This document shows, piece after piece, positions 21,371 to 31,312 of a stretch of DNA of 64,000 nucleotides. The notes beneath the pieces were generated by a model that was not told the origin of the DNA, made no database searches, and saw only the letters and a program-made list of their open reading frames with translations. The stretch covers positions 62,001 to 126,000 of the forward strand of contig JADDOH010023104.1 in the NCBI GenBank assembly GCA_016648135.1, in the 5' to 3' direction. A program made the translations under genes and the position numbers. Every line of letters starts with the position of its first letter. Within the stretch, counting starts at the first letter, position 1. The stretch is from Agrypnia vestita. Its lineage: Eukaryota; Arthropoda; Insecta; Trichoptera; Phryganeidae.

Positions 21371-21850
21371 ACCTTCGGTCTTCCGTAGCCGTGATAGTTA
21401 TTCATATGACATTGTTCTTATTCATTCAATATTAGATATTTGAAATGTTTTTTTTTACAACATATTCCATTATTGTGGGTCGTTTGCGGTTAGATCAGGG
21501 GTAGTTAACCTTCGGTCTTCCGTAGCCGTGATAGTTTTCATATGACATTGTTTTATTCATTCAATATTAGATATTTGAAATGTTTTCTAGAACATTATTC
21601 ACTATTGTGGGCAGTTCGCGGTGTGTTCAGGGGTGGTTAACCTTCGGCCATCCGTAATCGCGATAGTTATTCATATGACATTGTTTTTATTCATTCAATA
21701 TTAGATATTTGAAATGTTTTCTACAACATTTTCCATTATTGTGGGCAGTTCGCGGTTTGTTCAGGGGTAGTTAACCTTCGGTCTTCCGTGATCACGTTAT
21801 TTACTTATATGACAGATTGTTTTGTTTTGTTCGTTTAATATAAGTAATAT
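21371..21850. repeat. Tandem array, period 132-137 bp
   Basis: Units start with accttcgg at 21371, 21508, 21640 and 21774 and contain a conserved attcatatgac, then attcaatattagatatttg block. There are three full copies and a partial one. Confidence 0.75.
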
Positions 21851-21904
21851 CATATTTTTATGAGTTACCGTAATTATTTATCTATATGATTTTATTATTG
21901 AGAG

Positions 21905-22130
21905 TGATGCAACGAATACTACTTTCACGAATACGAATATCGGGCCTACTATTCGGAGAATACGAATGCGAGTGTTTCCATCAAGGTGGGGGGGGGAACT
22001 TGAACATACTTGTAAATATAATAACCTTGATGCGACGAATACTACCTTCACGAATACGAATGTTACGCCTACTATTCGGTGAATACGAATGCGAATATTT
22101 CCACCAAGGTGGGGGGAGAACGCAAGCATA
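21905..22130. repeat. Two-unit tandem repeat, period 123 bp
   Basis: Units beginning tgatgc.acgaatactac at 21905 and 22028 each contain a run of G (aaggtggggg). They lie directly after the 134-bp array within the same unclassified element. Confidence 0.7.
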
Positions 22131-22275
22131 CTTGTAATTGTATTGTTTATGTCTGCTTGTGATATCACTATACGGCGTAGATGAACTAGTTTGAAAGGGC
22201 TTATGTTCTGTATGTGCTCGGCGTAGAGGGAATAGTCTTCTTGTTTCTAGGATCCTATACAGGTTTACAGGTGCT

Positions 22276-23956
22276 AACTAACTAACTAACCATCACGCCG
22301 TTTCCCTGCAGGGGTAGGCAGAGAGGATTGAACGCCACACTCTTCTATCCTGGCACACCACTTTTGCTTCGTGAAAAAGCGTGGTGTAACCTCTTGGCAT
22401 CAAAGAATGGAGATGTGAATGGATATACGCTAGCAAAGGATGTATATATTGTATGTAAGAAAAAGGTAAAGCACGGAGTGAAAGAAAGAAAGGAGCGTTT
22501 GAGGAAGGACGAGGGTCTTAAATTGACTCAGAACTTCCAAGAGAATATCAAGATCTTTTGGAAGGAAGTTAAAAAGTCTCGAAGTGGTACGAAAAGAGGT
22601 TGTGTGAATGCTATTATGTCAAAGAATGGAAAGATGCTTAGAAACGAGAATGAAATAAAAGATAGATGGAAGGAATTTTTTGAAGAAATGTATGAGAGTA
22701 ATGGGAATGTGAGTGAGGACTCCTTTGAGGCGTCCAACGGATTTATGAATAGTGACGACAGTGTGAATGAAATAACTGTGGAAGAAATTAAAAGAGCATT
22801 GAAGCACATGAAGAATGGCAAGGCTGTGGGTTATGACAATGTTGCTGCCGAGTACATTAAGGGTGGTGGTCCAGTAATACTCACGTGGCTTCATAAACTC
22901 TTCAACCAATGTTTAGAGGGCAGCTACACTCCTAAGGATTGGAGAAGAGCTGTTATCATGCCTCTATACAAAGGAAAAGGGTCGCGAATGGACTGCGCGA
23001 ATTATCGGGCCATTAGCCTATTGAGCTCTGTTGGCAAACTGTATGCGAGAATTTTGATAGAAAGAGTGAGGTTGACAACGAAAGAAAAAGTGTGGGATGT
23101 ACAAGGAGCCTTCATGAGTGGAAGAGGATGCATGGACCAGATTTTCTCACTGCGCCAGATGACCGAAAAGTTTTTGGCAAAGAACCAAAAACTTTTTTGT
23201 GCCTTTGTGGATCTCCAAAAAGCGTATGACAGAGTGATAAGACGAAAGTTATGGAAGGTTTTGTCTGAATATGGGGTGAAGAGTAAACTCATACAGGCAA
23301 TTGCATCCCTGTACGAAGGAAGTAGTGCTTGCGTGAGAATTAATGGGACATTCACATCATGGTTTGATATTACAAAAGGTGTCAAACAGGGATGCGTAAT
23401 GTCACCATGGCTTTTCAACCTGTATATGGATAATTGTATGAAAGAACTGAAGGATCTAGAAGTTGGAGCGAAAATGGACGGACTCACCATATCCTGTCTG
23501 CTATACGCAGACGATGCAGTATTAGTGGCTAACAGTGAAGCTGATCTGCAGTGCTTGGTATCCAGGATGTCCGATGTATGCATGCAGAGTGAACTTTTGA
23601 TGAATGTCAGCAAATCGAAAGTGATGGTATTCGAGAGAGACGAAAGAGTGACTAAGTGTGATGTAATTATAAACAACGAATGCTTAGAACAAGTGAACGA
23701 GTTTGTGTATTTGGGAAGTATGTTTAGTAGAGACGGCAAGGCTGAGAATGATATCGAAAGGAGAGTAACTGCGGGAAACAAAGTTAATGGTGCACTAAAT
23801 GCAATTATGGCCAATAAGAATCTGTCAAAAGAAGCAAGACTAGCGGTACATAATGGCGTTCTAGTGCCAACCCTTATGTATGGAAGTGAAGCCTGGAATT
23901 GGCAAAAGAGGAATGAAAGTAGACTGAATGCGGTTGAAATGCGGTCACTAAGACGC
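22276..23956. mobile_element. LINE insertion with internal inversion (twin priming), 11-bp TSD
   Basis: TTACAGGTGCT is duplicated at 22265-22275 and 23957-23967. From the left, the insertion has the tail and last 96 bp of the (GTTA)n LINE on the minus strand (22276-22371). This joins head-to-head to 1585 bp of the same LINE on the plus strand (22372-23956). About 250 bp of the element between these parts is missing at the junction. This is the signature of target-primed reverse transcription with two primers. Confidence 0.9.
22372..23956 (+). pseudogene. LINE reverse transcriptase, inverted segment, open but truncated
   Basis: An uninterrupted frame of about 528 codons covers the linker after the endonuclease (VKHGVKERKERLRKDEGLKL) and most of the RT. 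Visible blocks: IKRALKHMKNGKAVGYDNV; the palm motif FVDLQKAYDRV; GVKQGCVMSPWLFNLYMD; the catalytic YADD at 23504-23515; and the thumb up to MRSLRRL. The endonuclease and C-terminus are lost, and the listed frame's first and last codons come from the inverted tail and the host flank. Absence of stops suggests a young insertion. The clade call (RTE-like) is tentative. Confidence 0.85.
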
Positions 23957-24273
23957 TTACAGGTGCTGATATTGAAATATATATACAAGGAAAACACTAT
24001 TTTGGGAACATTAACTGGATGACAGATATTGAAGCACACATACACACAAGGAGGACGTTATGTTAAATACATGACTGGAAAGTTGTTATTGGAAAACACA
24101 GGCGTCCAGTCGGCGGGACGCAAGCATACTTGTAATTATATTGCTTATGTCTGCACGTGATATCACTGTACGGCGTAGATGAACTAGTTTGAAGGGGTTT
24201 ATGTCCTGTATGTGCTCGGCGTAGAGGGAATAGTTTTCTTGTTTCCAGGATCTAATACAGTTTTACAGGCGCT

Positions 24274-26857
24274 GATATTGAAATGTATATACAAGGGAAG
24301 TGAAGGGCTACACAGGCGCTGGTAATTGCTCAATTTTGGAGAGGACCCGTTATATTACTTCGGATCAGGATGCCATCCCAGAAGCAGACCAACTACAGAA
24401 ATAAGATAAGAACCTTTAATATTATTTATTCTTTATTTTCTTATGTGTATTAAATGGAATGTTCGTGCTACATAATTTGTCATGGTCACATAATCACTAT
24501 TCATTTCATTACGTGGGTTCAGAGCTGACGGTAACGGACGCGGAAACAAGTTGGTACTTGTCGGGGCGTGACGTCGGAATTATTTCTTAATTATCTTTAG
24601 GATAGAAGCGAGGTCATTGTACGTGCATTCTGCATTTCAAACGTTTTACTAACATATATAAATACATATTATTGCGTTTTACAAATTGAATATGATCGCG
24701 GGAAATAGGCATTCCGTCCGGTTATGCAATGTTAACTTCCAACGTAGCATAATGAGATCTTATTACCGGTGCTAGACTCTCGAGGTTAGTCACGTGATTG
24801 TTGTATAAATGGAATAGTGAAGGGGATTGAAGAATGAGATACACTCGCGATACAGGTAGTTGTATGTAACTGGGATCAAATGACGGGGTGCGTGTTCTCG
24901 GTCCAGGGGATGAACGGGACTGCGGGGACACTCTGGGTGGGTCTAAGTAGAATTGCGCAAAGCCTCCACACAGTTAAAATGTGTTCAGTCAAGCAAAGGT
25001 GAAGCATTTCGAATCGGACCAGAGCGTCGTGCCTCAAACACAGCCGGAGGGAAGAAGCCCCTACGTTCTTTCACTCCCCTTGGCCCGACGAGCTCGAATT
25101 CCGGATATGAATGTTCATGAATGTCAGCTAAAAGACTCAGGTAGCCGTACCTCAATCGAAACCTTCGTTCGGGACCTCATCAACGTACGAGACAGGGCGT
25201 TCCGCATGGACGAGCGACTATGAGAAGCAGGAAGCAATTTAATAATCTATACACTGCGCGAGGACATTACTAACACCATCATACTCATCATTCACCACCT
25301 TTTCTAACTTGCTGTATACAGAGACCTTCGGGGTTCTCCTTTCCCGGCCAGCGAGAAACATATCAGGAATTACACAATCAACTGTAATAATCATGCTGTT
25401 TTACCATCATTTAATATCTCTAGTCAATAAGACTACACCGTGGGATCAATCACATCAACTATAATTGGCGATGCTAACATGGCTCTGACTGACGCGCTCA
25501 AGGACGAGTCTTTTCCAGTCACCCAGTTAGTTCATTCAGCCCTTTAATCAGCAGTAAACATCATAATAATCCGGCTCATGTAGCCGCAACGTGGGATCCT
25601 CATCATTATACACCAGTCAATTTGACTGCCCCGCGGGATAATATACAAACCTTAATATCAGACGCGGGATTTCTTCCTGATATGTTTGTCGCCGGGAAGC
25701 GAGGACTTCGGGGGATTCCAGCAGGAGCAATAGAGTCTCGGCTTGATCTTGGTCTGCAGCTTAGTGTGGGAGGTTATGTCTAAACAGGAGTTAACCACCG
25801 GATGCGGCGATGCTCTGGGGCCGCATCCCCCTCCCCCCTACAGGGGGGGGGGGCATCTAGAATCCACGTTTGAACAGAAGTGGTTAGACACTTCTTAAAT
25901 TTCACTTACAAAACTGTATCTTCCATTCCCTTAGAATCTCGGGCTGTGATAATGTCAGACAAAGCTTGCCCTGAGCCTCTGTTGCGCCTAGTTGTTATGA
26001 ATATATGTTTGTCTTCCCCTACTATGTACTATGAACAGATTGAGCAGATCGGACAACGTGGGACGCGCTATCGGTAGGTTTCTTACTTGTGTTTTTGAAT
26101 ATAACGTATGCTATTATATCTTGTAAATCTGTCATAAATGGGTGCCGCATGTGATTGTGCTGACACTGTTCTAAGCTACTATTATGAGAAGTTGATAATC
26201 AAAGCGGGCGGAATCTTTAGCGTATGCCGTTAACTTGGCAACGATTGTATTGTTTTATATTACAGTATTTTAACCCCGGTGGTATTATAGTTATGGCGGT
26301 TCAATGTAAGGGAGTTTTGCTACTAGCGTTTATTCCTCGGCTACGCCGCATATAATTGGCTTTTAGGCCGACTCCGGACGTGGACGATATCGGCTATCTC
26401 TCATATAGGCGAAACTGTAGAATTCTAGAGCGGTTTCTAGAAGGACGAGTACGGATTAGTTACGTGCGTTTGTTATTTCCATAGTTAGGTAAGAATTCGA
26501 TCTATATTAGTCTAGTCGCGTTAATAAGAATACGAATTCACCACATATCAAAAGAATTTTGGATAGCTACGGACACAACGGAGGGGGAATTTTCCTAGCC
26601 ACTAGATGGATCACGACTGGCCAATTTTGAAAATATAAATTCTTAACAAAAAAAAAATAATATTAGCTTTCATGTAAATATACTTCCGAAGTTCTAAGTT
26701 CGACTTAAGTTTTTATCTAGTGCTTAAAAGTCACAAAAGTCGTAATAAAGCTTAATTCGGTAGCTTAAAGTCTCAAGCTTTGGGCTTTTCGTAAAACTTA
26801 TATAATTAAACTTTATAGTTAGGTATTTAGTCTAGGTGTACAGGTAGGTACGTTACA
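24274..26857. other. Right part of the unclassified element; no gene recognised
   Basis: There are small frames only. A G run interrupts 25840-25856. A 45-bp inverted pair (cccggc..gcgagaaacatatcaggaa near 25370 and its complement near 25675) is the only clear structure. Sequence near 26600-26850 leads to the CGTTACA tip. Confidence 0.4.
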
Positions 26858-26861
26858 AGTT

Positions 26862-26916
26862 GTGTGTCAGGACAGAAGAGTGTGACGTTATAAACTTCAC
26901 GATGGTAAATAAGTTA
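26862..26916 (+). repeat. LINE (GTTA) 3' fragment, right part
   Basis: The sequence gtgtgtcaggacagaagag and its decayed tail continue the fragment at 19981-20022. Confidence 0.65.
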
Positions 26917-27170
26917 GTCTCTGAATTTAGTGTTCTTCTTCTTCTTTCGTGTGGTGGGGGATCAGAGTGGAATATCTAAGTTTGTGAGTCAGTGTAGGGC
27001 TTCAGGAGTCGGCCCGTGCACCTCATCTATTCTGTCGGGAATGTGTAGGGTGGGTATTCGATGACCACACGATCGGTGGTCTGCACCGCGTCGCATTCAG
27101 ACATGGCCCCATGTATCATGTGGGCGCAATGGCAATGGGAACACTCGTGCAATTTAATATACATACTTAC

Positions 27171-27404
27171 CAGGGGCGTGCAGTGGGAACATCGCAGCAT
27201 GACTTTTACGTAACCAATTATTTGTAAAAAAAAATCGGAATAGAACATTATACTTCGTAATATTTCTATCACAATTAATAACATAGCATTCATATTTTGA
27301 TATATCATAAAAATCTGTAACATAAATTTTTGATTTCTATTTTTTTTCCCAAAATATACGTTTACAAAAAAGTCACGCTTCAATGTTCCTACTGCACGCG
27401 CCTG
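27171..27404. mobile_element. hAT MITE (copy 2)
   Basis: It has the same ends as 16102-16330 (CAGGGGCGTGCAGTG / CACGCGCCTG). The flanks ATACTTAC and ATACAAAC match at 6 of 8 positions and are probably a decayed TSD. It is diverged from copy 1 internally. Confidence 0.8.
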
Positions 27405-28135
27405 ATACAAACATATTTGATGAGCGACATATAATATTCATTTTAATTGGTTTTGCAAAGACTTTATACACCAAATTTATAAAATTGAGCACCGTTTCAT
27501 TTACTGAGTAAGTTCATGATTAATACAATAAATTATACATAACGTTTTATTCCAGTGATTTGAGTTATACTTTTGAGTTATTATATAACTCAAATCAGGG
27601 GAATAAAACGTTGTGTATAAATTATTGTGTGCACTACAAATAAGTAAAGATACAGTGGTACCTCGACATACCTACGAGTTTAATTCGTTCCGTAACCTCG
27701 CTCGTATGTCAATTTGCTCGTATCTCAAAGCAATTTTCGCCATTCAAAATAATTGAAATGCCAATAATCCGTCCCAGCCCCCAAAACCTTAGTTGTTTTT
27801 GTTACATGTTTTTGAAAAAGAAAAATGGATTTATTGATTATTAAAAATGTATTAATTGAGTATTTAAATGGAATTATTGTATAAAAACAAAATAAAAGAT
27901 AATGTAAGGAAATAAACTGGTTTTATACGGTGCTTAAGGGCGTATTTAAACCCAACAACAGACATAGATAACAAGGACAGAGACAGAACCAGACATAATA
28001 GATAATATATATATATATATAGATATAGATATGAGATAATATTATATATAATAGAGTTATATAGATTATATATATATATATTTATTGTCATCAAATTTTA
28101 GTATTAATCAATTAAAAATGACCTGTACAATCTGG

Positions 28136-28980
28136 TCAAAGGTGTAGGAGAATCCTGCTTCGGAAAACCCCCACAGACACATGGAATATATTAATATCCA
28201 AAGCGATCTTGTTCAGCATAGCTGTAGCTTTTCCAACAGGCATAACCATCGGCAGGTTGGTCCTGTATATTGGAATGTGAAACAATCTATGCTGACGATG
28301 TCGAAGGTAGTTATCAGGAACATACAAACCAATGCTCTTCATAATTTCAGTATTGTCGATCATACCGCGCAACAATCGATAAAAATATGTAATCAAATAC
28401 ACATTCCTTCTAGTCTCTAAACTATTGTAGCCAAGCATACCCTGGAGAAACTCGGTTGGGTAAAGCCAAGGATAATGCCCTCACTCTCTCATGTAGTCCT
28501 TCTAGTCTCTAAACTATTGTAGCCAAGCATACCCTGGAGAAACTCGGTTGGGTAAAGCCAAGGATAATGCCCTCACTCTCTCATGTAGTCATTCTAGTCT
28601 CTAAACTATTGTAGCCAAGCATACCCTGGAGAAACTCGGTTGGGTAAAGCCAAGGATAATGCCCTCACTCTCTCATGTAGTCCTTCTTGTCTCTAAACTA
28701 TTGTAGCCAAGCATACCCTGGAGAAACTCGGTTGGGTAAAGCCAAGGATAATGCCCTCACTCTCTCATGTAGTCTTTCTAGTCTCTAAACAATTGTAGCC
28801 CAGCATACCCTGGAGAAACTCGGTTGGGTAAAGCCAAGGATAATGCCCGCACTCTCTCATGTAGAGATATCTCAGAAACTTCTTTTGGACTTTCTCCACT
28901 ATAAGAGAGTACTTGCTCTCATGTGGCTCCCAGATTATCGAGCCACTCTCGAGTCTACTTCGCACCAAGTAGTTGTAAAT
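28136..28980 (-). pseudogene. Jockey-like LINE C-terminus broken by a tandem array
   Basis: The minus strand reads NYLVRSRLESGSIIWEPHE, KVQKKFLRYLYMRECGHYPW, GMLGYNSLETRRN, then TYFYRLLRGMIDN and YVPDNYL, the usual post-RT block of insect LINEs. The segment coding for YMRECGHYPWLYPTEF to LET is repeated nearly five times. The 92-bp unit is not a multiple of three, so the frame is destroyed. Confidence 0.7.
28419..28878. repeat. 92-bp tandem array, five near-identical units
   Basis: Units start at 28419, 28511, 28603, 28695 and 28787 with exact 92-bp spacing and only a few substitutions. Expansion was therefore recent compared with the decay of the LINE around it. Confidence 0.9.
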
Positions 28981-29235
28981 GTTAGGGCATGTTAGGGCAC
29001 TCGTATTTCGAGGTACCACTGTATTGATGTAGGGTTTGTTAGGCTTAATAAACACACTCTTGAAATACATTTAATAAAAATTATTATATATTTTATGCAC
29101 TTTTAACATACAAAAACACCAATTGAATACAGCACCTCGATTTATATGTGGGTCTGCGCTGGTGTTGAAATTAAAAAAATGGCCATATAAAACAGAATAA
29201 TTTAGAATTTTTAGGTTAAATATAGCAATAGCAAC

Positions 29236-30421
29236 TAGGGATGGGTCGTCGACGTATTTACCGTCGACGAAACGAGACCGTTCACGTCCGGCCATCGACG
29301 AGACGATCAACTAGTTGAATTCGTCAACTAGTTGACGCGTCAACTTCGTTACGCGGACGTTCTATCTAAACATCGGGACGATGGTCAACTGTCTACGTTT
29401 CGACGCGACGCTGCTCGACGGCTCAACCGTTGCCGGTACATAATTTAAAAATACTTTACATTTGAGATGTTATCTAGAAATTTATTGAAGAATACATCTT
29501 TCAAAGTCAGGCTTTCACTTTGTGGTGAAATTATTAATAAATAAATATATCTGCATTATTTGTCAACTTTAGTTTAAGGCTCAATCTGAGAAAAGGAACA
29601 TTGTTCCCGAAACATGTAAAAAACCAATAAAAAGTGGTGTAAACAAAATAATAATAGATTTATTTTTTATCTATTAAGTTGAAAATAGGGAATTTTTAAT
29701 AAAAATGAATTAAACCTAAATTCAAGATTATATTACATATATAATAATTAATGTTAGGTATAGAAAATTTTATTCCCTACAAGTTTGTTTATCATTTATA
29801 TGCTAAAGTTGAAAAGTAAAGAAATAACAAAATAATTAAATTTTACCATCCCTTTTCAGGTAGATATAAGAAGTCATGATCGATCGAATAAAATACTGAT
29901 TTTAGAAAACTATCTAGCCGGCCTGTTAATTAATAATAGTTCAATAAAAAATAAAATAATTAAACAGAATTGTTTTATTTTATACAGTGTAAAATTGGGA
30001 ATTCACCGAAACGTCGCACGTGCACATCGCAAAAAATCAAGTAAAAAATAATAGATAATAGCTTATTAAGACTATCTCTCCCTACGCATGCATTCAAATT
30101 TCAAATCTCTGTCATTGTTCGTGTACACAGATCTGCACCCTATGATCGTGTACTTTAGAGTTGAAATGAAATTACCCGTCGAGCCGTCTATGGCGTCTAC
30201 AAGTCGGCAGCGAGAGATGAGAGAGAAATAAACGGAGACGTTTTGTCTTGCTCTCGCTCGTTGCTTTGCATGTTGAATCTCGAATCGTCCACCGTCCGCG
30301 GCGTCCGCCGTCCACCGTCTACGAATTCAACTAGTCCATGCGATAAACGTAAACCGTCGACGCGTCGATGCAACGTCAACGGTTGATTTCAACTAGTCCG
30401 TCCATTCAACGCCCATCCCTA
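29236..30421. mobile_element. hAT element copy 2, deletion derivative, exact 8-bp TSD
   Basis: Ends are TAGGGATGGG and CCCATCCCTA. ATAGCAAC is duplicated at 29228-29235 and 30422-30429. It matches both ends of 4104-6865 but lacks the BED-finger region. It carries the same internal PLE fragment (CTGAGAA at 29586-29592, perfect hairpin GGAAC/GTTCC, GAAAC at 29609-29613). Confidence 0.9.
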
Positions 30422-30651
30422 ATAGCAACCGACTGAACTAGACTTATTTAAAAAATTTGATTTTTATTATTTTTTACTTTTATGAAGCAGTGAAAAAATA
30501 TGATTTTTTTTGCTTTAAGTTATTTGTGAATATATATTTTCTGTTTTTGATGGCTCATTTTCGAAATTTCGACACCAGCGCAGACCCACCTACTAATCGA
30601 GGCGTTGTATTCAAATGGTGTTTTTGCATGTTAAAAATGCGTAAAATATAT

Positions 30652-31255
30652 TGTCACGTGTCGTGGCTGCGGGAGGAATTAATGAAAACGCTGGGATTTA
30701 ATACAGGATTTGTTGAATACCGATTAATTAATTAAACTGACGTACATATGTATACATACTATTAAATGTAACGCTATTCCTTAAATTAAACTGTTTCACA
30801 AATTTATCACTCGTAAATATACCATGTACATTCGCTTTGACACTTTATTCACTATTCACTAGAATATTCCATCCAATTTTCACACTTATTAATTTCGCTT
30901 CAGTTTCGCTACGTAAGAACTTTCCGGAATTTTCACTGTCTAATTACGACTCGCCTGGCCGTCCTGGCGACTCGCGACTCGTGGCTACCTTCGCTTCTGT
31001 CATCGCTGTCAGACACGCGCACCCGGAACAATTATGACTCTCTTTACTCCCGTGTGCCGTATTTATATTCGCTAATGCTTTTATATCGAAATTCCGAGAC
31101 GTTTCTCGCGTTTCAGAGAAGTTCCTCGCGGTTTCCAGACTTTTGGAGATGTTTCTCGTAAGCCGTAGATTATGCTAGTAGTAAGCATTGTGATCATTTC
31201 AAACAACTGTCTCTTGACACGAGTGCGTGATTCTTTTTAGCCTCGTTAAATAAAA
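30652..31255. mobile_element. ~600-bp insertion in the right foldback arm, possibly a solo LTR
   Basis: The insertion is defined by comparison with the other arm. It begins TGTCACGTGTCGTGG and has a TATA-like ttttatatcg at about 31080 and GC-richer blocks. The right boundary is approximate because both flanks are A/T runs. No internal or second LTR is seen. Confidence 0.4.
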
Positions 31256-31312
31256 TATTTTTTTAAATGTATTTCATGAGTGTATTTATTAAGCCTACTA
31301 AATCCTACATCA

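Larger units (their letters stand above)
22121..24273. repeat. 306-bp tandem duplication split by a LINE
   Basis: Segment 22121-22275 matches 24119-24273 over its full 155-bp length with a few substitutions. The first copy received the LINE insertion and the second did not, so it serves as an empty-site reference. Without the insertion the repeat period would be 306 bp. Confidence 0.8.
20023..26857. mobile_element. Unclassified 6.8-kb element, ends TGTAACG/CGTTACA, TSD AGTT
   Basis: The boundaries were found because the unit splits a LINE 3' end. AGTT is duplicated at 20019-20022 and 26858-26861, and the tips are TGTAACG and CGTTACA. A 4-bp TSD with TG..CA tips fits an LTR element or a Ginger-type DNA transposon. 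I see no second LTR, no extended TIR and no pol coding. Within it are a TATA motif (ctatataagcc, about 20344), tandem arrays (21371-21850, 21905-22130), a 306-bp duplication that received a LINE, and an inverted pair (about 25325-25370 and 25675-25720). The small frame 24981-25223 has no recognisable domain. Confidence 0.65.
27653..29021. mobile_element. Pogo-like terminal repeats enclosing a LINE fragment
   Basis: CAGTGGTACCTCG at 27653 and CGAGGTACCACTG ending at 29021 form inverted ends flanked by TA (27651-27652, 29022-29023), as in pogo/Tigger elements. The interior holds a TA-rich microsatellite (about 27999-28085) and a LINE C-terminus with a 92-bp array. It may be one composite element or two decayed ones. 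Confidence 0.6.
29025..31312. repeat. Foldback repeat opened by a hAT element and a ~600-bp insertion
   Basis: The outer arms are inverted: 29025-29200 on the minus strand matches 30540-30651 plus about 31255-31312 on the plus strand (TGATGTAGG.TTTG, then ttattaagcct at the tips). Both arms code for a similar short peptide (NTSADP, then NRG, then WCFCMLK). hAT copy 2 sits between the arms, and the right arm is split at 30651/31255. Confidence 0.65.

Noticed and set aside
23002..24045. 347-codon minus-strand frame opposite the LINE RT
   Set aside because: It is the antisense shadow of the RT frame and has no recognisable domain.
27027..27410. 127-codon minus-strand protein
   Set aside because: Its N-terminal two thirds is antisense hAT MITE. 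The remainder may be a LINE scrap but lacks a diagnostic motif.
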